From Alkalihalobacillus sp. AL-G (GTDB taxonomy: Bacteria > Bacillota > Bacilli > Bacillales > Fictibacillaceae): a stretch of DNA of 64,000 bases. Below are positions 16,729 through 26,174 of the stretch, in pieces (the stretch's first letter is position 1; the number at the start of each line of letters is the position of its first letter). The notes below the pieces were generated by a model. It was given only the letters and a program-made list of their open reading frames with translations. It was not told where the DNA came from and did not search any database. A program made the position numbers and the translations under genes. The stretch spans positions 1,240,001 to 1,304,000 of the forward strand of contig NZ_CP094656.1 in assembly GCF_030643805.1 (NCBI RefSeq), in the 5' to 3' direction.

Positions 16729-19700
16729 ATGAATTTTAGAAAATGTTTGTTGTTTACCTTAATGTTAATTGGGATGATCTTCGTTAATTTTGAGGTTGTT
16801 AATGCGAATACTTTATATTTTGATGATGTGAGACCTAATTCAGAAAGGTCGGAGGATTGGATAGCAGCAGGATCTTCCACTCACACCTTCAGTAAATATG
16901 GATATGGTTATTCATATGCTAGAGTTGTTTCACCATCTGGGTATGTTAAAGACTTTCATCTAAGTTTTGAACCATCGGATTTAGGAAGAGCGCTTACCTA
17001 TGAAATTATAGCTATTCCAAGGAAAAACATTACGCCTATTGAACAAAGAGAATATTATAATGTCATTATTCGTTGGGCTGACACAGGAGAAGTGGCTAGA
17101 GCGTTAGGTGACAAATATTGGGAGGGTATGGATTTTACGACACTCGTTCCTTACTATGAATTCAATCCGCATCCAAATTATAACAGCTATGATGGAACTG
17201 TTGTAGAATGGCAAGGGATTTTTTCATTTTTTGATGATTATGCCAAAAATCAATCTTTTACTTATAAACTAGCCCTAGATGATAGTGACTTATTTATTTT
17301 AAGTTCGAATTCGGATTTCACAATTGATGATTCAGTCCCTGGACAGATTACAGTTTCTACGGTAGACTCAGCGCCATTTGTGTACTTGGATGATCATTCT
17401 AACGTCAAAGAGACTTCTTCAGGAAGTGTGACATTCAGCTACTATAATACATATGGATTTAAAGAGGCTAGTAATCTTGTAAAAGATCATTACGATAATT
17501 TGTATGCACCAATCTCAGGATTAGAAGGATCCGAATCCCTTTCACGGATCGATACGACTGTAAGGGACATTGCTTCCTTCATTGCAGATCCAGTAGATAC
17601 TGCTTCAGGAGCACAAGTTTTTAGTTATGACTTGTTATCAATTAATGGTGCAATACCTATTGAGTTTAAAATGCAATATAACTCATTATTACTCAATAAC
17701 GGGTCTTTAGGTATCGCATGGGAACATAATTTTGAAACGTATTTGGAAGAACAAAATAATGAAGTGATTGTACACTGGTCGGCAAATAGGAAAAATATTT
17801 ACCAAGATAATGGTGACCAAACATTTACCTCTAGTGATAATACAGCAAAGTATGATGTATTAATCAAGAATACCACTGGTCAGTATACGTTAACCAGGAA
17901 GGATCAAAAGAAGTATATATTTAATTCAAATGGACAGCTCATAGAGATACATAATGGGAAAGGTCAACATTTAACTTTAAACTACAACGTTGACAACACT
18001 CTTACCAAGGTAGAAGAGCCGATATCTTCTAAAGCGATCAATTTTCAATATAACAGTGATGGATTACTAGAGTCAGTTACTGATTCAGCCAATCGGATGG
18101 TCTCTTTTATTTATGAAAATGGTGTACTTAATAGTTTTACATCACCAAAAGGAGATACATGGAGGTTTACTTATAATGAACTTGGACAAGTCTTAACGGC
18201 CACTGACCCTAACAGCAATTTATTTCTTGAGAATGTCTATGATGATGAAGGTCGTGTGATCAGACAAGACGATAGTAGAAGTGGTAATCAGCTGTCCTAC
18301 TTCGAATATGATGAAATTTCAAAGCCGGGATATTCCATCACTAAAGTGACAGATAGATTGGGGAATACGAAGGTACTTTATCACGATAGATTATTACGAC
18401 TGGTTAAAACCGAAGATCAAGAGGGATACACTAAAACATTCGAGTATGATCTGGAAGGGAATTTATTAAAAGAAACAGATGAGAATGGTCATACGACCAC
18501 ATTTACGTATGACGAACGAGGGAACGTGCTGACAGAGACCGATCCCGCAGGAAATGTAACGACGATGACTTATGATGAACAAAATAATAAGTTATCGATT
18601 TCGAACGCTTTGAATGAAACAGTAACGTATACCTATAATGAAGACAATAATCTTTCAAGTGAGACAAACCAAATTGGGCATAAAACTATCTATGACTATA
18701 ACGATGATGGGCTACTAATAAAGGAAACCGATCCCAAAGGAAGAATAACGCTATACAATTATACGAGTGGTCTATTATCAGAGAGCGTTGACCCTAGAGG
18801 ATACAGTACCACTTATGTATATGATGGAGCTGGGCGTGTGAATCTTGAAACAAACGCCTTAGGTGGTACTACGGAATATCGGTATGATGAGGATAACAAT
18901 TTAACCTATATTAAAGACCCATTAGGTCATATTACATCATACACGTATGATTTCAATGGCAACAAATTAACTGAGACGGATGCTAAAGGAAACACTCATA
19001 CGTACGAATATAATGCAAATGGTAAGCTGCGTTTTGAAACTGACAAGTTAAACAGGGTGAAAGAGTATGTATATGATGGTGAAGATCGATTAATCGCAAC
19101 CATTAATCCAGATGGAACGAAAGAAGAGTATATCCTTGATAAAAAAGGTAATGTCATTTCTTCTCTGGATGAAAATGGCAATGGTCCGACAATGCAGTAT
19201 GACGGTGTCGGTAATGTTTTATCTGTAACAGATTCTAGTGGGAATACAACTTCGTTTGAGTATGATGATAGAAACAATTTAATTAAAAAGATTGATGCGA
19301 GGGGCTTCATCACACAATATGCTTATGATGCTGTAAATCGTATAGGACAGGAGATTGATGCAAAAGGTAATTCCGTTCATTATACCTACGACGGTGTTGG
19401 AAATCTATTATCATTTAAAGACGAGGAAAATAATGTAACATCGTATCAATACGACGAACTAAATCAAAAAACTTCAGTGATATTCCCGGATAATAACACC
19501 ATTTCTTACACGTATGATCAAGTAGGCAATCAAACATCTGTTATAAAAAGTGATGGTTCGACTGTAAGTTATGAGTACAATGCGTTAAATGAGTTATTTG
19601 CGGTTGTAAACGAAAATGGAGATAGGACCGAATATGAATATGATCCAGTTGGCAACCTTTCTTCTATCACCGACCCCCTTCAGCAGACGAAAACATTTGA

Positions 19701-21657
19701 ATATGACGAGCTAGGAAGAGTAGTCAAAGTTACAGATCCTCTAACCAATGTTACTTCGTATGGTTACGATAGTGTTGGAAATCTTATATCTAAAACCGAT
19801 GCAGCAGGTGCTACGGTAACGTACCAGTACGATCAACTTGATAGACTTACAACAACCGCTTATCCTGATAGTAGTACTATAATCTATGATTATGACAATG
19901 CGGGTAACCGTACTCTCATGCAGGATCAGTCCGGAGAAACGAGATTTTATTATGATAAAAAGAATCAGTTGACTGAAATTAGTTATCCTGGAAGTGTATC
20001 TGTCAAATATACGTATGATTCTGCCGGAAACATTGATTCATTAACTTATCCCGACAATACTGCTGTAACTTATAAATATGATGAAAATAATCGATTAATA
20101 GAAGTAACGGATTGGAATGGGAAAACAAAAAAAGTAAGTTATAATAACCGTGGCTTGAAAGAATCCATTACTTTACCTAATAACTTGCAAGCAAGCTTTT
20201 TATATAACAATGTCGGAAAAGTAACAGAAGCGTCTTATGCGAACCAAGAAAGTATAGTTTCTCAGCGTAAGTATCAATATAACTCAGTTGGTAATAGGAT
20301 TTCAGAAACGGACGAACAAGGAAGAACTCGCCAATTTTCTTATGATCCACTAGAGCAAGTGACAAAGGTCATCTATGAAGATGGAAGTGAAGTGCATTAT
20401 TCTTATGATTCAGTTGGTAATCGTACCGACATGATTACCGGGGAGCAACATCTCGCTTATATTTATGATGAAGCAGGCCGTTTGTCTTCCATACAGAATC
20501 CTCTAGAAAGTGACATCAACTATGTTTTTGATGTTAACGGCAATCTAAAACAAAAAGGCGATATTGATTATACCTTTGATTTTGATAACCGTTTAACCGA
20601 AGTGAAAAGTCCTGCAAGCACGACAACATACATCTATGATGGAGACGGAAACCGTACTGAAAAGATTGTCAATGGTGTAAGTACTCGATATATTTATGAT
20701 TACACGACATCTGTTCCACAATTATTAGCAGAGTTAGATTCGGAAAATCAGGTTGTGGCAAAGTACAATGATGAAACAGTTGTAAGAATAACTGAAACAG
20801 GTGAAGTGTATGAATACCACCTTTATGATGCTCTCGGCAGTGTCATTGCCATCGCTGATGCAGATGGAACCGTGGTCTCGACTTATGACTATGATATCTT
20901 CGGGGGGATAAGAGGACTAACGGGAGATACCGGTAACACAAGGACCTTTACTGGAGAACAATGGGATGAGGACACCGGATTATTCTATCTTCGTGCTCGT
21001 TATTATGACCCGAACACAGGAAGGTTTATAAGCAAAGATCCATTCTCAGGATTCATCAAAGATCCAAGATCACTGAATCAATATGCTTATGCTTATAACA
21101 ATCCAACCAACCTGACGGATCCGACAGGAGAAAATCCATTTCTTATCGGTTGGGCTGTCCGATCAATCGTTGGTATCGGTCAGGATTACGCAATCGCAAA
21201 AATCACCGGTAACGAATTTAACCTCGGGAAATCAGTGAAAGACAATGCCCTGGGCAGCATGTTCGGTTTCAATAACTTCAGAAAATTAAACAAGTTGAGT
21301 TTTGTCAAAAAGGGAACTAAGGGTACAGGTAAATCTATATGGCCTCCTAATAATGGGTCAGTAGTTGGTACTGAGAAAAAAGTTGTTTTGCAACCAGGTT
21401 ATCAATTCGATAGATATGGTTTAAACAGTGGTTCATATGTTTCTCCTATCGGAACTCCATATGAAATGAGATCATTAAAGCCAGGAACGGAACTTATGCC
21501 ATATAAGAAGTTCGAAGTAGCTAAACCTGTTAGAGGAGAAGGAAGTATTATAGCCCCTTGGTTTGAACAACCAGGAGGGGGAATGCAGATTAAATTAAAT
21601 AATACAGTTCAGGATTTATTAGATAATGGCAGTATAAGAGAGGTGAGAAAAAAGTGA
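16729..21657 (+). CDS. Rhs/YD-repeat exoprotein with C-terminal TNT-type NAD glycohydrolase toxin domain
   Basis: 1642-residue polymorphic toxin. A signal peptide ends VVNA near residue 26; a unique N-terminal region follows, then a DUF6531-like boundary near residue 290 (DTASGAQVFSYDLLSING). Dozens of YD repeats (tytYDxxGn) run from about 440 to 1380. The Rhs core ends in DEDTGLFYLRARYYDPNTGR...DPTG near residue 1465. The tip has the TNT (tuberculosis necrotizing toxin) pattern: DRYGLNSGSYVSP with Arg1562 and Tyr1570 spaced as the catalytic Arg757/Tyr765 of TNT, then APWFEQPGGGMQ with Gln1620. TNT hydrolyses NAD. The downstream gene overlaps by 4 nt and is the likely immunity gene. The role in contact-dependent competition is inferred from the family. 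Confidence 0.9.
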   Translation: MNFRKCLLFTLMLIGMIFVNFEVVNANTLYFDDVRPNSERSEDWIAAGSSTHTFSKYGYGYSYARVVSPSGYVKDFHLSFEPSDLGRALTYEIIAIPRKNITPIEQREYYNVIIRWADTGEVARALGDKYWEGMDFTTLVPYYEFNPHPNYNSYDGTVVEWQGIFSFFDDYAKNQSFTYKLALDDSDLFILSSNSDFTIDDSVPGQITVSTVDSAPFVYLDDHSNVKETSSGSVTFSYYNTYGFKEASNLVKDHYDNLYAPISGLEGSESLSRIDTTVRDIASFIADPVDTASGAQVFSYDLLSINGAIPIEFKMQYNSLLLNNGSLGIAWEHNFETYLEEQNNEVIVHWSANRKNIYQDNGDQTFTSSDNTAKYDVLIKNTTGQYTLTRKDQKKYIFNSNGQLIEIHNGKGQHLTLNYNVDNTLTKVEEPISSKAINFQYNSDGLLESVTDSANRMVSFIYENGVLNSFTSPKGDTWRFTYNELGQVLTATDPNSNLFLENVYDDEGRVIRQDDSRSGNQLSYFEYDEISKPGYSITKVTDRLGNTKVLYHDRLLRLVKTEDQEGYTKTFEYDLEGNLLKETDENGHTTTFTYDERGNVLTETDPAGNVTTMTYDEQNNKLSISNALNETVTYTYNEDNNLSSETNQIGHKTIYDYNDDGLLIKETDPKGRITLYNYTSGLLSESVDPRGYSTTYVYDGAGRVNLETNALGGTTEYRYDEDNNLTYIKDPLGHITSYTYDFNGNKLTETDAKGNTHTYEYNANGKLRFETDKLNRVKEYVYDGEDRLIATINPDGTKEEYILDKKGNVISSLDENGNGPTMQYDGVGNVLSVTDSSGNTTSFEYDDRNNLIKKIDARGFITQYAYDAVNRIGQEIDAKGNSVHYTYDGVGNLLSFKDEENNVTSYQYDELNQKTSVIFPDNNTISYTYDQVGNQTSVIKSDGSTVSYEYNALNELFAVVNENGDRTEYEYDPVGNLSSITDPLQQTKTFEYDELGRVVKVTDPLTNVTSYGYDSVGNLISKTDAAGATVTYQYDQLDRLTTTAYPDSSTIIYDYDNAGNRTLMQDQSGETRFYYDKKNQLTEISYPGSVSVKYTYDSAGNIDSLTYPDNTAVTYKYDENNRLIEVTDWNGKTKKVSYNNRGLKESITLPNNLQASFLYNNVGKVTEASYANQESIVSQRKYQYNSVGNRISETDEQGRTRQFSYDPLEQVTKVIYEDGSEVHYSYDSVGNRTDMITGEQHLAYIYDEAGRLSSIQNPLESDINYVFDVNGNLKQKGDIDYTFDFDNRLTEVKSPASTTTYIYDGDGNRTEKIVNGVSTRYIYDYTTSVPQLLAELDSENQVVAKYNDETVVRITETGEVYEYHLYDALGSVIAIADADGTVVSTYDYDIFGGIRGLTGDTGNTRTFTGEQWDEDTGLFYLRARYYDPNTGRFISKDPFSGFIKDPRSLNQYAYAYNNPTNLTDPTGENPFLIGWAVRSIVGIGQDYAIAKITGNEFNLGKSVKDNALGSMFGFNNFRKLNKLSFVKKGTKGTGKSIWPPNNGSVVGTEKKVVLQPGYQFDRYGLNSGSYVSPIGTPYEMRSLKPGTELMPYKKFEVAKPVRGEGSIIAPWFEQPGGGMQIKLNNTVQDLLDNGSIREVRKK

Positions 21658-21896
21658 CTCTAATTGAATTACAAGAAAAGCTAAATACAATGAAAATACC
21701 ACAAAATTTTTATAGCCTAGATGGTGGATTACCCAATGAAGCGTATTGTATAGGTTATAACAAAGGCAAATGGGAGGTTTATTATAGTGAAAGAGGCAAT
21801 AAAACTGATTTGAAAAAATTCCAGTCAGAAAATGAAGCCTGTAATTTTTTCTATATCTCATTCACAAAATTAATGAAACAAATGGATTTTCTATAA
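21654..21896 (+). CDS. Small immunity protein candidate for the TNT-type Rhs toxin
   Basis: 80-residue soluble protein. The GTG start overlaps the Rhs stop (GTGA), with GAGAGGTGAG upstream, so expression is coupled to the toxin. The WEVYYSERGNKTDL and F.SE.EAC segments resemble the Imm59-type immunity family as I remember it; I could not verify this. No signal peptide, as expected for a cytoplasmic antidote. A terminator follows at 21943. Confidence 0.7.
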   Translation: MTLIELQEKLNTMKIPQNFYSLDGGLPNEAYCIGYNKGKWEVYYSERGNKTDLKKFQSENEACNFFYISFTKLMKQMDFL

Positions 21897-21942
21897 TTAA
21901 ATTTCTATTAAACCTAATATTAAAAATGAGTATAAATTTAGG

Positions 21943-21978
21943 AAACCTTGAATGGCTATATGCCTTTCAAGGTTTTTT
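21943..21978 (+). terminator. Terminator after the TNT immunity gene (repeat R1a)
   Basis: AACCTTGAA pairs with TTTCAAGGTT and is followed by a T run. It is nearly the same as 25655-25690, which follows the SUFU immunity gene. Confidence 0.85.
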
Positions 21979-22009
21979 GTGATTTAAACATCTTTAGGAT
22001 TAAATCAGC

Positions 22010-22062
22010 TTGAATCAAAATCTCATGATGGAAAGCAGGCTTACGAGATTGGTTGCAGTGAC
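22010..22062 (+). repeat. Repeat R1b, downstream of first immunity gene
   Basis: 53 bp starting TTGAATCAAAA and ending GGTTGCAGTGAC; matches 25724-25776 with about six differences. Confidence 0.8.
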
Positions 22063-22531
22063 TAAAAAGTAAAACTGCCACACTAACTACTCGATTTATA
22101 TTTGCACACGAGAATGACAAAGCTCGTAATGCTAAATGTGGTAACATACACTCACATAAGGCAAGTAAACAAAAAGAAATAAGGATTGTTGAGTGGGACA
22201 AAACGAAAATGATTTGTTTGAGAAATGAGACTCCATGAAGGTGTGCCATCATGGAGTTTTGTTTAAATACTTTAATTGCGTGACAGGAACGAGAATTGGG
22301 CGAGATGACGTTTTACGTGGCAGGGGTAGTTATGACATGGCAATTTTAACAAAAACACGAAATCGTACAAGCTCGTGACGATAAACAATGGGAAACGTGA
22401 AAGAGAGTTCTTTTATTGCCATGGCTCTTAAATTTTGTGTTGTATTTTTCCTAGAGACGGTTGTATAATACTCGCTATTCGTTAAAAAAGCGTTACGAAA
22501 ATTACAATTTATGTAACGGGAGGGTGAGAAA

Positions 22532-23306
22532 TTGAACGTTGTCGGGTATATACGAGTCTCGACTCAAGGCAAGCTAGAGATGGATACAGTTTGAAATATC
22601 AAGAAGATGAAATTAAAGCATATTGTGAAGAACATGGCTTTAACTGATACATATTTTTAGAGATGAAGGAATCAGTGGTGCAAAATTGAATGAAGAAGCA
22701 TTGGAAATAGACAGGGTGGGCTTACAAGAGATGTTGGCTCACCTTTCGTCTGTCCAAGTAGACTATGTGGTGGTACTGAACACAAGTCGATTATGGCGGT
22801 CGGATATTGTAAAAGTGCTGATTCAACGAGAGCTGAAGAAATACGGCTGTGATATTAAAAGCATTGAACAACCATCTTACAGTATCCACAAAAAAGACCC
22901 AAACGACTTTTGGGTGAATGGCTTAATGGAGTTATTAGACCAATATCAAAGGCTTGAAATTGCCCTCAAAGTAACGAAGGGGAGAAACAAGAAAGCGAAG
23001 GAAGGTGGTTATGCAGGAGGAAGGGCAACATTTGGCTACATGAAACAAAAGGGTGAAAAGGAACTAAAGATACATAACAATCATGCAGAAGTAGTTAAAC
23101 GGTTGTTTGAGCTTAAACAGTTACATAGAAAATGGTCACTGTCTAGGTTGGCAGAAGCATTAAATGAGGAAGGACATAAAACAACACAAGGTAAAGCATT
23201 TACGAAAGTACAAGTGAAACGCATTTTAGACCGAGAAAGCTTTTATCAAGGAATTTATACATACGGACAAATACAGGCAAATGGAAAACATGAAGCAATA
23301 ATTTAA
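22532..23306 (+). pseudogene. Serine recombinase (resolvase/invertase family), frameshifted and truncated
   Basis: A TTG start after GGGAGGGTGAG gives NVVGYIRVSTQG, the catalytic-serine motif. The frame then shifts to ARDGYSLKYQEDEIKAYCEEHGF, and shifts again after an in-frame stop to RDEGISGAKLNEEALE. From 22686 the frame is open for 206 residues: the end of the catalytic domain and a recombinase domain (GYAGGRATFGYM). It ends at HEAII, far short of the usual 400-500 residues. At least two frameshifts and a missing C-terminus make it inactive. It lies just before IS110. Confidence 0.8.
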
Positions 23307-23452
23307 GAGGTTACTTAAAAAAGGGACTCATTTTCTTATAAGTTCTTCTGTAAGGTTGAAAATGGATAGGCTTTCGTACCATGCGCACCGAAGGTGAACG
23401 CTCGAACTAAGGTTGCCGGCATTTTCATTTTAATTGAATAGGGGATGAGAAA
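23307..23452 (+). ncRNA. Candidate IS110 bridge RNA / left-end non-coding region
   Basis: IS110-group elements encode a guide (bridge) RNA in the non-coding end before the transposase gene. This 146-bp stretch has no ORF and is rich in short hairpins, including GCGCACC/GGTG-aa-CGC at 23383-23401 and ATGG/CCAT around a loop at 23362-23382. Ends and loops cannot be fixed without homologous copies. Confidence 0.45.
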
Positions 23453-24688
23453 ATGCATGAAAAACAGAAATACTTGTATGTTGGAGTGGACTTGCATAAA
23501 CAGCACCATGTGGCAGTGATTATTAATTGTTGGCAAGAGAAGTTAGGGGAAATAAAGTTTGAAAATAAACCGTCTGTCTTCTCAACTTTTTTATTGGATA
23601 TTGAGAAACTGATGAAAGATGGGTTGACCCCTGTATTTGGTTTAGAAGATGTAGGGGGTTACGGTCGAGCATTGGCAAAGTATTTAGCGGATCACGGACA
23701 GGTTGTCAAAGAAGTGAATCCTGCTTTGTCTTACGCAGAACGAAAAAGCTATATGACGACCCAAAAAAGTGACAGCTGGGATGCAGAATGTGTAGCACGA
23801 ATATTACTGAACAAACTTGACCGGTTGCCAGATGCGAAACCACATGATTTATTTTGGTCAATCCAACAATTGGTTTCAAGGAGAAACGCACTGGTAAAAG
23901 TTCAAGGCGCTTTAAAGAACCAACTGCATATTCAATTAAGCCACCATTATCCAAGCTATAAGAAGTTTTTCTCAGAGGTGGATGGAAAAACAGCTTTGCC
24001 GTTTTGGGAACGATACCCTTCTCCCTCTGGTTTAGAAGGTGTTGGATTAAAACAATTGACCACTTTTTTATTAAAAGTTAGTAATAATACTTGTTCAGTG
24101 AAAAAAGTAAATGAGGTTTTGCACCACGTAAAAGAGGATGGACATACATTGAAAGAACATCAAGATGCACGAGACTTTCTAGTAAGAAGCATTGTCCGAG
24201 ACATTTCGTTTAAAAAGCAGGAAATGAGTTATGTGGAACGAGAATTAAAAGAGTTAATGAGATTACTAGACTTTCAACTAGACTCCATGCCAGGCATTGA
24301 CCTCGTAACAGCATCTGCCTTAATTGCCGAGATTGGGGATGTAAGACGTTTTCCGAATGCCAACAAATTAGCACGATTTGCGGGGATTGCGCCGGTTTAC
24401 TTTGGTTCCGGTGGTAAAGGCAAGGAACAAAAAAGCAAACAAGGCAATCGGGCGCTACACGCCTTATTTTACAACTTGGCAGTGCAACAAGTGCAAGTAG
24501 CAAAAGGAAGTAAACTGCCACGAAACCCGGTGTTTCATGCTTACTACCAAAAGAAACTAAAAGAAGGTAAAACAAAGGGACAAGCATTGGTTTGTATAAT
24601 GAGAAGGCTTGTGAACATTGTTTATGGCATGATGAAGCATAAAACAGCCTATAAATTACCGATAATGCACGAGAAAGAAGTAGTTTAA
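23453..24688 (+). CDS. IS110 family DEDD transposase
   Basis: 411 residues, intact. N-terminal RuvC-like domain begins VGVDLHK with the first Asp, continues with FGLEDVGGYG and KSDSWDAECVARIL holding further acidic residues. The C-terminal Tnp domain contains the SMPGIDLVTASALIAEIGD helix-hairpin-helix and PNANKLARFAGIAP, followed by GSGGK and the conserved GNRALHALFYNLA segment. The ATG at 23453 follows AGGGGATGAG. In this family the transposase is an RNA-guided recombinase using a bridge RNA. The frame is complete, so the element may still be active. Confidence 0.93.
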   Translation: MHEKQKYLYVGVDLHKQHHVAVIINCWQEKLGEIKFENKPSVFSTFLLDIEKLMKDGLTPVFGLEDVGGYGRALAKYLADHGQVVKEVNPALSYAERKSYMTTQKSDSWDAECVARILLNKLDRLPDAKPHDLFWSIQQLVSRRNALVKVQGALKNQLHIQLSHHYPSYKKFFSEVDGKTALPFWERYPSPSGLEGVGLKQLTTFLLKVSNNTCSVKKVNEVLHHVKEDGHTLKEHQDARDFLVRSIVRDISFKKQEMSYVERELKELMRLLDFQLDSMPGIDLVTASALIAEIGDVRRFPNANKLARFAGIAPVYFGSGGKGKEQKSKQGNRALHALFYNLAVQQVQVAKGSKLPRNPVFHAYYQKKLKEGKTKGQALVCIMRRLVNIVYGMMKHKTAYKLPIMHEKEVV

Positions 24689-24743
24689 TAGGGTGGTAAA
24701 ATGGCTGACTTTTTTATTTATAGCTTTTAAGATTACAACATAG

Positions 24744-25073
24744 GGTACGGTAAATGATGTACTTAAGGGGACAAACCAGAAAGGTGAAATCACTAATCGT
24801 GGTTCATTTAGAAAAAACACTGTTCAGGATGCTTGGGATAATGCAGAGCCCGGACCTAATGGCGGAAAACTTTGTCCAACTTGTAAAAAGGAAGTTAAAG
24901 TAGAACCTTTCTCAGGTGAAAAAAGAGATTGGCACATAGATCATACTCCTGCATGGACAAGTAGGGAATTTCCTGCTAACGTTACACGAAAAGATGTTTT
25001 AGATAACTATCAACAAGGGACACGACTTGAATGTCCTAATTGTAATATACGTGGAGGAAATAGGAGGGGTTAA
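24744..25073 (+). pseudogene. Orphan Rhs toxin tip: HNH/EndoVII-like nuclease domain without its N-terminus
   Basis: The open frame has no start codon. It reads GTVNDVLKGTNQKGEI, then CPTCKKEV, GEKRDWHIDHTPAWTSREFP, VTRKDVLDNYQQGTRLECPNC. Paired CxxC motifs plus DH and N residues fit an HNH/EndoVII-fold nuclease such as the GH-E type seen at the tips of Rhs/WapA toxins. It sits behind IS110 and directly before a SUFU-type immunity gene, so it looks like a displaced tip kept as a silent cassette. Recombination could restore it to an Rhs frame. Specific family is uncertain. Confidence 0.7.
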
Positions 25074-25079
25074 AAATTA

Positions 25080-25634
25080 ATGGATAATTATATCGGTTTT
25101 TCAGAAAGTCATCTAGGTGAAATTGAATATGGATGGAATAAAGACTCTGAAGACAATATACTTCCTTTCCAAATTGTAAAGTATAAAAGGGGACCGTTTT
25201 CTGGAACTGTAACTTATTCAACTTTAGGTTTAAGCAAACAGAAACTAGTTTCTCCCACTTCAAAGAAAGAAATTAGACAGGAGTTAATATTTGTTTCGTA
25301 CTCTAATTTTGGAGATAAGAATATTCCTGGAATTCTACAACAAGTAGGATTACAAGCAATAAATAATAAAGTTGCTTATTTAAGGGGAGATGTAATAGGT
25401 CCATATGGAAAGATGTTTGAACAATCTAGCTTAGAAGCGTTATATTCATCAATCCCTGTATATTTCCCTGAAACTTTCCAGACTTTTAAAGTAGATGGTG
25501 ATTTACCAATCATTCAAACATGGTTATTTCCAATTACATTCGATGAAGCAAAATTTATTAAAGAAAATGGGTGGGATGAATTTGAAAATAGACTAGTGGA
25601 AATTGATCCTGACCTAGTTGATTTTAAACGTTAA
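25080..25634 (+). CDS. Suppressor-of-fused (SUFU) domain immunity protein
   Basis: 184 residues resembling SUFU-family proteins, which often serve as immunity partners of nuclease toxins. Segments seen: YIGFSESHLGEIEYGW, QELIFVSYSNFGDKNIPGILQQVG, and the C-terminal ITFDEAKFIKENGWDEFENRL, which is the characteristic ending. It starts 7 nt after the orphan toxin stop, with AGGAGGGG just upstream. It is intact although its toxin is headless, as expected for protection against sibling cells carrying the active version. Confidence 0.8.
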   Translation: MDNYIGFSESHLGEIEYGWNKDSEDNILPFQIVKYKRGPFSGTVTYSTLGLSKQKLVSPTSKKEIRQELIFVSYSNFGDKNIPGILQQVGLQAINNKVAYLRGDVIGPYGKMFEQSSLEALYSSIPVYFPETFQTFKVDGDLPIIQTWLFPITFDEAKFIKENGWDEFENRLVEIDPDLVDFKR

Positions 25635-25654
25635 AGTATTATTCGATAAGTATG

Positions 25655-25690
25655 AAAAACCTTGATTGGCTGTAGCCTTTCAAGGTTTTT
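25655..25690 (+). terminator. Terminator after the SUFU immunity gene (repeat R2a)
   Basis: AACCTTGA pairs with TTCAAGGTT, followed by T's; near-copy of 21943-21978. Confidence 0.8.
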
Positions 25691-25723
25691 CATTGGCGAA
25701 AATAACGAAATAGAACCTTCATT

Positions 25724-25776
25724 TTGAATCAAAAACTCATGACGGTATGCAGAATTACGAGATTGGTTGCAGTGAC
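25724..25776 (+). repeat. Repeat R2b, downstream of second immunity gene
   Basis: 53 bp matching 22010-22062 with about six differences. The two copies bracket the recombinase-IS110-orphan toxin segment. Confidence 0.8.
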
Positions 25777-25856
25777 ATTTAAATATAACGACCGTCAAGG
25801 CGTCCCAAAGTTTTTCTGGTGTCGTTTCTATGTACGTTACATAAATGAATCAATGG

Positions 25857-26174
25857 TTAGTCATCGTTCTCCTCCTCTAAACGATTTTTAAGTTCTTGCA
25901 ATGCTTGGACCCGGTGTTTTTCATATTTCCCAATCCATCGATCGTAGATTTCTCCGATTGGGGCGACATTCAGGTAATGCAGTTTGTTTCGTCCTTGCCA
26001 TTCAACGACGATTAAATTCGCTTCTTCCAATATGACCAGGTGTTTGGTCACCGATTGACGAGTCATTTCAAGATGGCTGCACAATTCGTTTAATGTTTGG
26101 CCATTTTTCTTGAAAAGTTGATCAAGGAGTTTTCTTCTGTTTGAGTCAGCAAGGGCTTTAAAAATCTTATCAAC
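25857..26174 (-). CDS. ArsR-type winged-helix regulator, start codon apparently lost
   Basis: An ArsR/SmtB-like repressor of about 105 residues: DKIFKALADSNRRKLLDQL, then the recognition helix LEMTRQSVTKHLVILEEANLI and a beta wing VEWQGRNKLHYLN. No metal-binding Cys motif is visible; this type often controls SRPBCC or detoxification genes. AAGGAGGT sits 8 nt before the codon where translation should begin (26174), but that codon is GTT, with an in-frame TAA two codons earlier. The nearest in-frame start, a TTG at 26084, would remove a third of the HTH. Either a point mutation or indel has damaged the gene, or a rare start is used. Confidence 0.65.
   Translation of the reverse strand, partial: VDKIFKALADSNRRKLLDQLFKKNGQTLNELCSHLEMTRQSVTKHLVILEEANLIVVEWQGRNKLHYLNVAPIGEIYDRWIGKYEKHRVQALQELKNRLEEENDD

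Larger units (their letters stand above)
21897..22531. other. Intergenic region between immunity gene and recombinase remnant
   Basis: Contains the terminator 21943-21978, the repeat 22010-22062 and a TATAAT near 22466. The rest shows no ORF or clear structure. Confidence 0.4.
23307..24740 (+). mobile_element. IS110-family insertion sequence (boundaries approximate)
   Basis: One transposase gene with a structured 5' flank. IS110 elements lack clear terminal inverted repeats, so both ends are estimates. It separates the recombinase remnant from the orphan toxin tip at 24744. Confidence 0.65.

Noticed and set aside
16380-25794. 13-bp direct repeat AATATAACGACCG at 16380-16392 and 25782-25794, on both sides of the Rhs locus
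   Set aside because: It looks like an attachment-site duplication, but 13-mers repeat by chance tens of times in 64 kb and no integrase is intact. Not enough evidence for an island boundary.
22507-25846. 12-bp inverted repeat ATTTATGTAACG / CGTTACATAAAT around the recombinase-IS110-toxin segment
   Set aside because: Chance level for this length in 64 kb, and AT-rich. Not called as transposon ends.
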